The position numbers and the translations under genes were made by a program. From the NCBI GenBank assembly GCA_021203115.1, contig JAJQBV010000136.1:1-11574 (forward strand): a DNA stretch of 11,574 bases. Reading direction: 5' to 3'. The stretch's first letter is position 1. Each line of letters starts with the position of its first letter. The DNA is from Clostridiales bacterium (GTDB lineage Bacteria > Bacillota > Clostridia > Lachnospirales > Lachnospiraceae). Below, in pieces: positions 1 to 7,365 of the stretch. Below the pieces are notes generated by a model. That model made no database searches. It was not told the DNA's origin and saw nothing but the letters and a program-made list of their open reading frames with translations.

Positions 1-1229
1 GTCACCGGAAGGTTCTGAATACAGACATCGTGGACGATCTCGTCAAATCCTCTCTGCAAAAAGGAAGAATACACCGCAAACACCGGATGCAGGCCGGAGG
101 CCGCCATCCCGGCGGCAAAGGTCACCGCGTGTCCTTCCGCGATTCCCACATCGAAAAACCGGTCCGGATATTCCGAACGGAACCGCTTCAGCCCCGTCCC
201 GTTCGCCATCGCGGCGGTCAGTGCTACGACCCGGTCATTTTTCGCCGCAATTTTGCAGATTACAGTGGAAAATACATCGGTGTAATCCGGCTTTTTCTTA
301 GCTTTGAGCGGATAGCCGGTCTCAACATCGAACGGCCCGATCCCGTGAAACCGGTCCGGACTCTGTTCCGCCGGAAGATATCCCTTTCCCTTGTCTGTCA
401 GGACATGGACGACCACCGCGCCGTTTACCTTTTTCGCCTCGCGGAGAATGTGAAGCATGTCCCCGAGATTATGGCCGCTCACCGGTCCGAGGTAAGTAAT
501 TCCCATGTTTTCAAAAATCATCCCCGGGATCAGCAACTGCTTTAAGCTGCTCTTTGTCTTATGTATCCGCCGCGCCACACGCTCCCCGTAGGGAAGGCGG
601 TCCAGCGAGCTGTGCACATCGCTTTTGAACTCCTGATAAGCCTCCGCCATGCGCATGGACGCCAGATGCCGGGCCAGTCCGCCGACATTCTCCGAGATGG
701 ACATCTTATTATCATTCAGAACAATGATGAAATTTGTTTTCAGGTCTGCCGCGTTGTTCAGCGCCTCGTAGGCCAAACCGCCGGTCATGGCGCCATCCCC
801 GATGACCGAGACCACACTGTAGGTCTCTCCTTTTAAATCTCTCGCCCGGGCCATTCCCAGTCCGGCGGAGATGGAGGTGGAGCTGTGCCCCGTGTCAAAA
901 CAGTCGCAATCGCTCTCCGTCCGCTTCGGGAAACCGCTCATGCCGCCCATCTGGCGCAGGTGGTCAAATCCATCCTTCCGGCCGGTCAGGATTTTGTGGG
1001 TATAAGACTGATGTCCCACATCCCAGATCAGCTTGTCCTCCGGAAAATTCAAAACCAGATGGAGCGCCATCGTCAGCTCCACTGCGCCCAGATTGGAGGC
1101 CAGATGTCCGCCGGTCTTCGCGACGTGTTCCACCAGAAACGTGCGGATCTCCTCCGCCAGCTTCGGCATCTGCTCCTGAGACAATTTTTTGATATCATTT
1201 GGTTCGTTTATAAGATCAAGGACCGACAT
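1..1229 (-). CDS. dxs: 1-deoxy-D-xylulose-5-phosphate synthase, 3' end cut by window
   Basis: Dxs condenses pyruvate with glyceraldehyde 3-phosphate to DXP, the first step of the MEP isoprenoid pathway, using thiamine diphosphate and Mg2+ in the cytoplasm. The 409 codons visible read without interruption to the left edge; the family is about 620 residues, so roughly the last third (end of the pyrimidine domain and the transketolase C domain) is missing. Visible marks are GGHLASNLG at 40-48 with catalytic His42, GHQSYTHKILTGR at 72-84, TGHSSTSIS at 113-121, the TPP/Mg motif GDGAMTGG at 144-151 with NDN at 172-174, and IAEGHAVT at 363-370 with catalytic Glu365. The start ATG overlaps the ispA stop by one base (TAATG), with GGGAGAGAG just upstream as ribosome site, so translation is probably coupled to ispA. 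It is the last gene visible in the block; in related genomes tlyA, nadK, argR and recN often follow. Confidence 0.97.
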   Translation of the reverse strand, partial: MSVLDLINEPNDIKKLSQEQMPKLAEEIRTFLVEHVAKTGGHLASNLGAVELTMALHLVLNFPEDKLIWDVGHQSYTHKILTGRKDGFDHLRQMGGMSGFPKRTESDCDCFDTGHSSTSISAGLGMARARDLKGETYSVVSVIGDGAMTGGLAYEALNNAADLKTNFIIVLNDNKMSISENVGGLARHLASMRMAEAYQEFKSDVHSSLDRLPYGERVARRIHKTKSSLKQLLIPGMIFENMGITYLGPVSGHNLGDMLHILREAKKVNGAVVVHVLTDKGKGYLPAEQSPDRFHGIGPFDVETGYPLKAKKKPDYTDVFSTVICKIAAKNDRVVALTAAMANGTGLKRFRSEYPDRFFDVGIAEGHAVTFAAGMAASGLHPVFAVYSSFLQRGFDEIVHDVCIQNLPV

Positions 1230-2116
1230 TATTTCTCTCTCCCGATCAGGTATTTCAGCAATTCATTCAGGTATATATTCTGCACAGGCAGACTCTCCAT
1301 TACAGCAACCGCCCGTTTGGAGATTCTCTCCGCATCCTGCGCCGCCGCGTCCAGACCGCGAACCGTGATATATGTCGTCTTCTCGTTCTTCTCGTCGCTG
1401 CCGACCGGCTTGCCGAGGACTGCCTCATCTCCGACTACATCCAGAATGTCATCCTGAATCTGGAAGGCCATCCCCACATCCCGCGCCGCCTGCGAGATCA
1501 GCTCCTGCTGTCCCGCGTCCGCCCCGCCGAGAACCGCTCCGATCCGCATTGACGCCTCGATCAGTGCGCCGGTTTTGAGCTCATAGATAAAATCCAGCTT
1601 CTCCCGGCTGAGGGGCTTTCCCTCCGACTCCACATCCACGACCTGGCCGCCCAGCATCCCGTAGATCCCGGCATTGTGCGAAAGGATTGCCAGCGCCTCC
1701 GCCACGCGCGGACTGCCCGGCTCCATCTGCAGCGCTTTCACGGCCGTCTCAAAGGCGTAGTTTAAGAGGCCGTCTCCCGCCAGAATCGCCATGGCCTCCC
1801 CGTAGACCACATGGGTCGTCTTTTTCCCGCGGCGGTACTCGTCGTTGTCCAGCGCAGGCAGATCATCGTGGATCAGGGAATAGGTGTGAATCATCTCGAT
1901 GGCAGCCATAAAGGGCTCGATCACCGGGCTCTCCCCGCCGAAGAGACGGTAGGTCTCCTGCATGAGCATGGGACGCAGACGCTTGCCTCCCGCCAGAAAG
2001 CTGTAATTCATCGCCTCGATGACAGTCCGCTGAAAGCCCTCCTCCGGCGGCAGATAATTTTTGATGATGCGCTCCACATCGGCAGTGCGGGCGGCGAGTT
2101 CCTCCTGAAAATTCAT
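1229..2116 (-). CDS. ispA: Farnesyl diphosphate synthase (short-chain polyprenyl synthase)
   Basis: A 295-residue trans-prenyltransferase that joins DMAPP or GPP with IPP to make farnesyl diphosphate, precursor of undecaprenyl phosphate and quinones. The first aspartate-rich motif is DDLPALD at 84-90, in the four-residue-spaced form typical of bacterial type II FPP synthases. The second is QDDILD at 221-226, followed by GKPVGSDEKNEKTTY at 235-249. GGKRLRP at 43-49 binds IPP, and KTGALIEAS at 181-189 is also typical. The reading frame is open 31 codons further upstream into xseB, but the extra residues do not look like the family. The ATG at 2116 has AAAGGAG six bases before it, so I start there. 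It lies 19 bases after xseB and overlaps dxs by one base. The product length (FPP versus GGPP) is inferred from overall similarity, not proven. Confidence 0.95.
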   Translation of the reverse strand: MNFQEELAARTADVERIIKNYLPPEEGFQRTVIEAMNYSFLAGGKRLRPMLMQETYRLFGGESPVIEPFMAAIEMIHTYSLIHDDLPALDNDEYRRGKKTTHVVYGEAMAILAGDGLLNYAFETAVKALQMEPGSPRVAEALAILSHNAGIYGMLGGQVVDVESEGKPLSREKLDFIYELKTGALIEASMRIGAVLGGADAGQQELISQAARDVGMAFQIQDDILDVVGDEAVLGKPVGSDEKNEKTTYITVRGLDAAAQDAERISKRAVAVMESLPVQNIYLNELLKYLIGREK

Positions 2117-2122
2117 GGTGTG

Positions 2123-2129
2123 CTCCTTT
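2123..2129 (-). promoter_or_regulatory. Ribosome binding site of ispA
   Basis: AAAGGAG on the minus strand, with the six-base spacer CACACC before ATG at 2116. It decides the ispA start against a longer open frame that would run back into xseB. Confidence 0.85.
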
Positions 2130-2135
2130 ATAACA

Positions 2136-2402
2136 TTACTTGAATGGTTCCTCTGCGCCATCCTGTGCAATGACCAGCATTTTCTTCTCGACGAGATCCA
2201 ATTTCTCACTACACCGGCGGATTTGCTTCATTCCTTTCTCGTACAATGAAAAGGCGTCCTCCAGAGAGATTTCCCTGTCGTCCATGGCGGCTAGGATTTC
2301 ATCCAACTGCGCAAACATCTCCTCAAGGGACAGATCCTCTGTTTCTGCTATTTCCTGCAATGTATTTGTATCATTCATTCTGTCTGACATATCATTCACC
2401 AT
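2136..2402 (-). CDS. xseB: Exodeoxyribonuclease VII small subunit
   Basis: Small subunit of exonuclease VII, which coats the helical arms of XseA and is needed for a working single-strand-specific DNA exonuclease. The 88-residue product is helical and acidic. It carries the family core LSLEEMFAQLDEILAAMD at 24-41, SLEDAFSLYEKGM at 46-58 and the C-x-x-x-L-x-x-x-E pattern near 64-72. The family usually has 70-85 residues, so the N-terminus may be slightly long. The first ATG (2402) lies one base after the xseA TAA stop and has only a distant AGGA; an in-frame ATG at 2390 has GGTG six bases before it and is a reasonable alternative. Either way translation is likely coupled to xseA. The ispA gene follows 19 bases later. 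Confidence 0.93.
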   Translation of the reverse strand: MVNDMSDRMNDTNTLQEIAETEDLSLEEMFAQLDEILAAMDDREISLEDAFSLYEKGMKQIRRCSEKLDLVEKKMLVIAQDGAEEPFK

Positions 2403-2403
2403 A

Positions 2404-3639
2404 TTATTCTATATCCTGTACCATCTCAGGCTCTTTTGCGCGGCTGATCTCCTCCACAACCGCCGAAAAGCTGCCGTCCGGCATGTATGCGCGGATGCGG
2501 TCTCCCTCTGAGAGGGCAGAAACACCCGGCAGGCGCTTTCCGTCCGCCTGTGACATCCATGCAAAGCCGCCCTGCATTTTTTTCAGCGGTGATTTTGCGT
2601 CCAGAGCCGACGCGAAAAGCTCCAGACGGTGCCGCCGGTCTGTCAGGATCTGCTCCATCCGGCTCTGTAGGCGATCCTGATAGTCCGCCGCCGCCTGACG
2701 GTTTTTCATGAGCCGGTTTTTCGGATCCATGATCCGAAGCTTCAGCTCATACTGGCGAACCTTTGCCTGCGCTGCCTCCAACCGGTCCCCGATCCTGCGG
2801 TTCAGTGTAAACCGGACACTCTCCAGCTGTTCAAAAACCTGCCGGATATCAAAAACGGCCAGCTCCGCAGCCGCAGACGGTGTGGGCGCTCTCAGGTCGG
2901 CCACATAGTCAATGATGGTCGTGTCCGTCTCATGCCCTACCGCGGAGATCACCGGAATCGGACAGTCAAACACCGCCCGGACCACAATCTCCTCATTGAA
3001 TGCCCAGAGATCCTGGATGGAACCGCCGCCGCGCCCCACGATGATCACATCCACATCGTGTTCTTCCATCGCGCGGATCCCGTTGACGATGGATGCCGCC
3101 GCGCCCTCGCCCTGCACCAGCGCCGGATAGAGAACCAGCTGTACGAAGGGGTTGCGGCGATGGGAGATATTACGGATATCCTGAATGGCTGCCCCTGTAG
3201 GCGCCGTCACCACCCCGATGCGCGAGGCATACCGCGGGATGGGCTGCTTGTATTCGGGGGAAAACATCCCCATCTCCTCCAGCTCCCGTTTCAGCTCCTC
3301 AAACTTCTGATAGAGCTGTCCCGCGCCCTGCAGGGTAATCTCCTGCGCGTAGAGCTGGTACCTGCCGTCCCGCTCATAGACCCGGATCTCACCGAGAACG
3401 ACGACCTTGTCCCCCGCCTTCATGGGAAACGCAAGCCCCCGTTTCCTCGAACCGGCAAACATCACCGCCGGCAGAACGCCACTTTGGTCCTTCAGCGTAA
3501 AATAGATATGCCCGGAAGAATGATACTTGCAGTTTGACACTTCGCCGCTGACATAAATGCAGCTCATCATAAAATCCCGGGCAAACATATTCTTGATGTA
3601 GGCATTGACCTGCCCTACGGAATAAACCTGTTTTGTCAT
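2404..3639 (-). CDS. xseA: Exodeoxyribonuclease VII large subunit
   Basis: Catalytic subunit of exonuclease VII, which degrades single-stranded DNA from both ends to short oligonucleotides in repair and recombination. The 411 residues are close to the family length (about 400-450). The order is: N-terminal OB fold at about 5-105 (VSGEVSNCK at 30-38, GHIYFTLKD at 43-51); catalytic domain from about 120 to 300, with VVTAPTGAAIQDI at 143-155, GRGGGSIQDLWAFNEE at 202-217, AVGHETDTTIIDYVADLRAP at 233-252 and TPSAAAE at 253-259; then a long charged helical region (about 265-350) that binds XseB; then a short C-terminal part with KMQGGFAW. Its ATG overlaps the nusB stop as ATGA, and xseB starts one base after its stop. 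Gene order and motifs make this a firm call. Confidence 0.97.
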   Translation of the reverse strand: MTKQVYSVGQVNAYIKNMFARDFMMSCIYVSGEVSNCKYHSSGHIYFTLKDQSGVLPAVMFAGSRKRGLAFPMKAGDKVVVLGEIRVYERDGRYQLYAQEITLQGAGQLYQKFEELKRELEEMGMFSPEYKQPIPRYASRIGVVTAPTGAAIQDIRNISHRRNPFVQLVLYPALVQGEGAAASIVNGIRAMEEHDVDVIIVGRGGGSIQDLWAFNEEIVVRAVFDCPIPVISAVGHETDTTIIDYVADLRAPTPSAAAELAVFDIRQVFEQLESVRFTLNRRIGDRLEAAQAKVRQYELKLRIMDPKNRLMKNRQAAADYQDRLQSRMEQILTDRRHRLELFASALDAKSPLKKMQGGFAWMSQADGKRLPGVSALSEGDRIRAYMPDGSFSAVVEEISRAKEPEMVQDIE

Positions 3640-4031
3640 ACCAGTCTGGCCAAAACCCCGTTGACGAAAGAGGCGCCGCGGTCGGAGCCGTAGGTCTTTG
3701 CCAGCTCTACCGCCTCATTGATCGCCACCGACACCGGGATCTCCTCCTCATATTTCATCTCATAGACTGCGAGACGGATGATCGCCAGCTCGGCCTTTGC
3801 CATACGGCCGGTCTTCCATTTCTCCGCTCCGGCATTAATCTGCCCGTCGATCTCCTCCAGATGGGCGCAGATATCCTGCGTCTTCTCTATAATGTAAGCG
3901 GCGTCCTCCGCATCAGCGTCTTCCAGCTCCTGTGCAGAGAGGCGGATCTGATCCTCCAGCTCTTCCTGTGTATAAAACTCCGCACGAAATAAAATTTTAA
4001 AAATCTGCTCTCTGATTTCTCTTCGGCTCAT
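3636..4031 (-). CDS. nusB: Transcription antitermination factor NusB
   Basis: NusB binds boxA RNA together with NusE (ribosomal protein S10) and supports antitermination of rRNA transcription. The product has 131 residues, close to the usual 130-140, and is all helical. The N-terminal RREIREQIFKILFRAEF stretch at 3-19 contains the basic arginines typical of the RNA-binding face. The conserved C-terminal half carries MAKAELAIIRLAVYEM at 77-92 and PVSVAINEAVELAKTYG at 99-115, ending with FVNGVLARL at 122-130. GGAGG lies five bases upstream of the ATG. The Asp23-family gene ends 29 bases upstream, and xseA overlaps the stop by four bases (ATGA). In Bacillus subtilis folD lies between nusB and xseA; here it is absent. 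Confidence 0.96.
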   Translation of the reverse strand: MSRREIREQIFKILFRAEFYTQEELEDQIRLSAQELEDADAEDAAYIIEKTQDICAHLEEIDGQINAGAEKWKTGRMAKAELAIIRLAVYEMKYEEEIPVSVAINEAVELAKTYGSDRGASFVNGVLARLV

Positions 4032-4060
4032 CCGATCCTCCCCATCCGATTCTGTTACGG

Positions 4061-4441
4061 CTAAACTGGCTGCTTCATGTCCACTTCGGCGATACGGATG
4101 TTGACACCGGAGACTTCCAGACCGGTCATATTCTCGATGGCTGTCCGAACCTTCTCCTGCACCTTCGCCGACACATCCGGAATCATATACCCGTATGCGA
4201 TATTCAGTGTCAGGTCAACCGCAACCCTGCTGTCGTCCCCCACGGAAATCCGCACGCCCTTTGACAGATTCTTGATGCCGAGGCGGCTCACCAGATCCTT
4301 GGTGATATTCCCGTACATGGAGGTCACGCCCTCCACCTCCGTCGCGGCCAGTCCGGCGATAATCGCGATCACCTCATCCGCAACCTGTACTTCGCCCATG
4401 TCGCCTGTTTTTAATTTGATCTCATTCCTGTTCTCAGCCAT
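4061..4441 (-). CDS. yqhY: Asp23/Gls24 family envelope-stress-type protein (YqhY-like)
   Basis: A 126-residue Asp23 (DUF322) family protein. Visible family marks are VQVADEVIAIIAGLAATEVEGV at 18-39 followed by GNITKDLVSRLG at 44-55, VAVDLTLNIAYG at 73-84, and a C-terminal VSGVNIRI at 110-117. There is no signal peptide or membrane segment. The position directly before nusB matches B. subtilis yqhY, which is why I use that symbol. In B. subtilis loss of YqhY is linked to acetyl-CoA carboxylase balance, but accBC are not next to it here, so the function in this organism is unknown. It is the first gene behind the promoter at 4468-4496. AGGAGG lies seven bases before the ATG. Confidence 0.93.
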   Translation of the reverse strand: MAENRNEIKLKTGDMGEVQVADEVIAIIAGLAATEVEGVTSMYGNITKDLVSRLGIKNLSKGVRISVGDDSRVAVDLTLNIAYGYMIPDVSAKVQEKVRTAIENMTGLEVSGVNIRIAEVDMKQPV

Positions 4442-4467
4442 GTCACAACCTCCTGCTCATTTGTCTT

Positions 4468-4496
4468 AGTATAACAAAAAAACATATATTTGAAAA
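4468..4496 (-). promoter_or_regulatory. Sigma-A type promoter for the yqhY-nusB-xseAB-ispA-dxs block
   Basis: On the minus strand the -35 box TTTTCA (4491-4496) and the -10 box TATACT (4468-4473) are 17 bases apart. TG one base before the -10 box makes it an extended -10 promoter, which compensates for a 4/6 match at -35. Transcription would start near 4461, giving a leader of only about 20 bases with the ribosome site inside. It sits in the 77-base gap between ligA and the Asp23-family gene, the most AT-rich stretch nearby. No clear operator or terminator overlaps it. Confidence 0.7.
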
Positions 4497-4518
4497 CTCT
4501 TTTCTCCCGGAGATCCCT

Positions 4519-6516
4519 TCAGGATTGACACTTCCTCACCAGCTCCTCCTCCGTAATCACGGGGATTCCCAGACTCTGCGCCTTGTCAAGCTTAGACCCC
4601 GCATTCTCTCCGGCCACCAGAAAGCTGGTTTTTTTGCTGACGCTGCCAGTACATTTCCCGCCGTTCTCCTCGATGAAAGCGGCGATCTCCTTCCGGCCGA
4701 AATGCTCCAGCGTCCCCGTTACCACGACGGTCAGACCGGCCAGCGGCTTCGATCCGGCCGTATCCGGACTCTCCCCGGACAGTATGTTCACGCCCATCTC
4801 CTCCAGACGGCGAAGCAGCTCCCGGTTTTTCTCCTCCGCAAAGAAAGAGCGGATGGAGCGGGCCGTGATCTCCCCCACATCCGGAAGTGCCGTCAGTTCT
4901 TCCGCCGACGCATCCGCCAGCTCCCAGAGGCTGTGATAGTGCCGCATGATGGAGCGGGCCGATATCCTGCCGACATTCCGGATTGCGAACCCGGTCAGGA
5001 GGCTGGACGCCTCGTTCTCCTTCGACTTTTCGATGGCGGACAGGATCCGGTCTGTGTTTTTCTCCTTACCCAGAATGCCCTTTTTAATCAGCTCCTCCCG
5101 GTACTGCCGGAGGCTGTAAATGTCCGCAACGGTATGGAGATACCCCTCCTCCACCAGACTCTCAATGTGCCGGCTCCCGAAATTCTTGATATCCATGGCG
5201 TCCTTGCCCACAAAATACGCCAGCGTGCGCTTCAGCTGCGCCGGGCAGGACGGATTCACACAGTAGATATCACAGGTGTCCTCCTCCCGGACGAGCGGCG
5301 CACCGCAGACCGGACAGACATCCGGCGCCTCATAGGGGTGGGCCGTCTTCTGCGTCACCCGGACAATCGCGGGGATGATCTCCCCCTGCTTCCTGCAGAT
5401 TGCCCGGCAGCCCTCAGACACGCCGAGGCTTTGGATGAAATCGACATTGTGCAATGTCGCCTTCTGCACATTCGTCCCGCAAAGGCGCACCGGCTCCTCA
5501 AAAATGGCGCGGAATGTCATCTTGCCGGTCCGCCCGACATTGACCTCAATCTGGTCGATGACCACCTCTTTTTCCTCCGGGGGATACTTGTAGGCAATGT
5601 GTCCGGCGGAATATTTGCTCCCCGCCGGGAAATCCGCGCGGTAGGCGATCTGGTCGATCTTGACCACCGCCCCGTCGATGTCATGCCCGAAGGTACCGCG
5701 CCCCTCCCCGATGGCGTCGATGGCATCGAGAATCTCCTCCGCTGCCGCACAGCGCGTGTGGGGCACGACGGCGACCCCCTTCGCGCTCAGGAGATCCAGC
5801 GCGTCGGTGTGGGATCCCATCAGGTCCGAAACTCCGTTATCATAAGCGTCCTGCACGTTAAATACAAACATTTTCAGGCCGCGCTGCCTCACCACGACCG
5901 AATCCAACTGGCGCAGGGTGCCCGCCGCCAGATTTCTCGGATTCGCCGCAGGCTTTTTCCCCGCATTTTCCTGCTCCTCATTGAAGCGGTCAAAATCCTC
6001 CAGCGACATATAGACCTCGCCGCGCAACTCGACATAGCCGGGGATATCCAGACTCTTTACCACATCCGGAATGACCAGCGCGTTCTGCGTCACATCCTCC
6101 CCCACCATGCCGTTTCCCCTCGTCTCGGCGAGAATCAGGCGGCCGTCCTGATAGCGCAGGCTCATGGAGAGTCCGTCGATCTTTTCCTCCACGGAAAAAA
6201 GAGCATCCGGATAGACCTGCCGCACCTTTTCCACCCAGTCAACGATTTCTTCCTTTGAAAAGACATCCTGAATGCTGAGCATGGGGATATGATGCGTCAC
6301 CTCCACACCGGCTTCCCGCTTCGCGCTGCCGCCGATTTTCTGTGTCGGGGAATCGGCGGTCACCCACTCCGGATGCTCCCGCTCCATCGCCTTCAGCTCC
6401 AGCATCATCTGATCGTACTCATAGTCACTGATCTCCGGTGCATCCTCGTTATAGTACCGGTTCATATGGTAATCGATCGTTTTTTTCAGTTCCTCGTATC
6501 CGGCCTTTCCTTCCAT
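4519..6516 (-). CDS. ligA: NAD-dependent DNA ligase LigA
   Basis: Seals nicks in DNA during replication and repair using NAD+. The chosen start gives 665 residues, a full-length LigA. Domains in order: Ia NAD-binding domain (DYEYD at 31-35); adenylation domain with KIDG at 112-115, where Lys112 is the AMP-accepting residue, plus DGAVVKID at 281-288 and YKYP at 309-312; OB fold with VGRTG at 327-331; a four-cysteine zinc finger at Cys401, Cys404, Cys419 and Cys424; helix-hairpin-helix repeats around 505-570; and a C-terminal BRCT domain from about 588 with VVVTGTLE and KTSFLVAG. An in-frame ATG five codons upstream (6531) lies before the GGAGGG site, which is placed for the ATG at 6516. Some stretches differ from the usual wording (FVFNVQD, and KQGEIIP in the OB fold) but all catalytic residues are present. 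It follows rluF by 48 bases. Confidence 0.97.
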   Translation of the reverse strand: MEGKAGYEELKKTIDYHMNRYYNEDAPEISDYEYDQMMLELKAMEREHPEWVTADSPTQKIGGSAKREAGVEVTHHIPMLSIQDVFSKEEIVDWVEKVRQVYPDALFSVEEKIDGLSMSLRYQDGRLILAETRGNGMVGEDVTQNALVIPDVVKSLDIPGYVELRGEVYMSLEDFDRFNEEQENAGKKPAANPRNLAAGTLRQLDSVVVRQRGLKMFVFNVQDAYDNGVSDLMGSHTDALDLLSAKGVAVVPHTRCAAAEEILDAIDAIGEGRGTFGHDIDGAVVKIDQIAYRADFPAGSKYSAGHIAYKYPPEEKEVVIDQIEVNVGRTGKMTFRAIFEEPVRLCGTNVQKATLHNVDFIQSLGVSEGCRAICRKQGEIIPAIVRVTQKTAHPYEAPDVCPVCGAPLVREEDTCDIYCVNPSCPAQLKRTLAYFVGKDAMDIKNFGSRHIESLVEEGYLHTVADIYSLRQYREELIKKGILGKEKNTDRILSAIEKSKENEASSLLTGFAIRNVGRISARSIMRHYHSLWELADASAEELTALPDVGEITARSIRSFFAEEKNRELLRRLEEMGVNILSGESPDTAGSKPLAGLTVVVTGTLEHFGRKEIAAFIEENGGKCTGSVSKKTSFLVAGENAGSKLDKAQSLGIPVITEEELVRKCQS

Positions 6517-6521
6517 CTGTA

Positions 6522-6527
6522 CCCTCC
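6522..6527 (-). promoter_or_regulatory. Ribosome binding site of ligA
   Basis: GGAGGG on the minus strand, five bases before the ATG at 6516. Because it lies between the two in-frame ATG codons at 6531 and 6516, it favours the second one as the real ligA start. Confidence 0.75.
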
Positions 6528-6564
6528 GCATATAGATTCACTCTGTCTGAAAACACCCGCGCCC

Positions 6565-7335
6565 TCAGGCTGTCCCTCTCCGCCCGCCGGTTCGGGGCGC
6601 ACTGTAGGAATCGCGGATCAGCCGGTACAGCTCACGCTTCTCCGCCTCCGTCACATCACGGTAAGTCCCCGGCGCAAGGTCGCCGAGCCGGATATTCATG
6701 ATCCGCACACGCACCAGCCGCCGCACCCGGTACCCGAACGCCTCGCACATCCTGCGGATCTGCCGGTTATATCCCTGTGTCAGCACCATGGAAAATGTCC
6801 GGCGGTTCTTTTGCTCCACCATGCAGCGCCGGGTCTTCACACCCAGCTCCTCCAGATAGACGCCGCTGCGCATCCCTTCCAGAAACTCGTCCGTGATATC
6901 GTGATCCACCGTGACAACATATTCTTTTTCGTGAAAATTCCCGGCGCGCATGACCCGGTTGACCAGATCGCCCTGATTGGTCAGAAGAATCAGTCCCTCC
7001 GAATTCTTGTCCAGACGCCCGACCGGATAAATCCGGACGGGATAATTTATGTAGTCAATGATATTGTCCTTCTCCCGCTTCTCGGCCGTGCAGACGATCC
7101 CGACCGGCTTGTGAAAAGCGATCAGAATCTCCTTTTCCTGCGTCTGCACCGGCTCGCCCCGGAAATATACCTGCATGCCGGGCACCACCCGGTCGCCGCA
7201 GACCGCCACCCGGTCACCGATCCGCACGTTTCCCGCCTCAATCTCGCGGTCGGCCGCACGTCTGGAACAGACGCCGGCCTCACTCAGATATTTATTGATC
7301 CGTATTCCCTCCGCGGGGATTTCATTTTCTTTCAT
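6565..7335 (-). CDS. rluF: 23S rRNA pseudouridine synthase, RluF type
   Basis: An RsuA/RluB/E/F-family enzyme that turns a uridine in RNA into pseudouridine; E. coli RluF acts on U2604 of 23S rRNA. The chosen start gives 256 residues. An S4 RNA-binding domain at about 11-58 (RINKYLSEAGVCSRRAADR) is followed by the catalytic domain with HKPVGIVCT at 75-83, GRLDKNSEGLILLTN at 106-120 with catalytic Asp109, RAGNFHEKEYVVTVD at 130-144 and GYNRQIRRMCEAFGY at 188-202. The KPVGIVCT and AGN-x-HEKEY wording matches RluF better than RluB or RsuA, but the exact target base is inference. Two ATG codons lie upstream (7350, 7341); the one at 7335 has TGAGGA five bases before it. It sits 30 bases after the helical protein gene and 48 before ligA. 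Confidence 0.9.
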   Translation of the reverse strand: MKENEIPAEGIRINKYLSEAGVCSRRAADREIEAGNVRIGDRVAVCGDRVVPGMQVYFRGEPVQTQEKEILIAFHKPVGIVCTAEKREKDNIIDYINYPVRIYPVGRLDKNSEGLILLTNQGDLVNRVMRAGNFHEKEYVVTVDHDITDEFLEGMRSGVYLEELGVKTRRCMVEQKNRRTFSMVLTQGYNRQIRRMCEAFGYRVRRLVRVRIMNIRLGDLAPGTYRDVTEAEKRELYRLIRDSYSAPRTGGRRGTA

Positions 7336-7340
7336 ATTCA

Positions 7341-7346
7341 TCCTCA
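7341..7346 (-). promoter_or_regulatory. Ribosome binding site of rluF
   Basis: TGAGGA on the minus strand, five bases before the ATG at 7335. The ATG at 7341 overlaps this site, and the ATG at 7350 has only GC-rich sequence without a well placed site, so 7335 is the best start. Confidence 0.65.
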
Positions 7347-7365
7347 ACATCCGGCCCGCCTGCCC

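Noticed and set aside
4491..4514. Hairpins after ligA (TCTC/GAGA and GAAAA/TTTTC) as a terminator
   Set aside because: Stems are only four to five pairs, and they lie on the -35 box with no U run directly after them.
4525..6258. A 577-codon open frame on the plus strand
   Set aside because: It lies wholly opposite ligA, whose motifs are complete; the frame is open only because of ligA codon bias. The translation shows no domain and is rich in Arg, Leu, His and Pro as antisense frames usually are.
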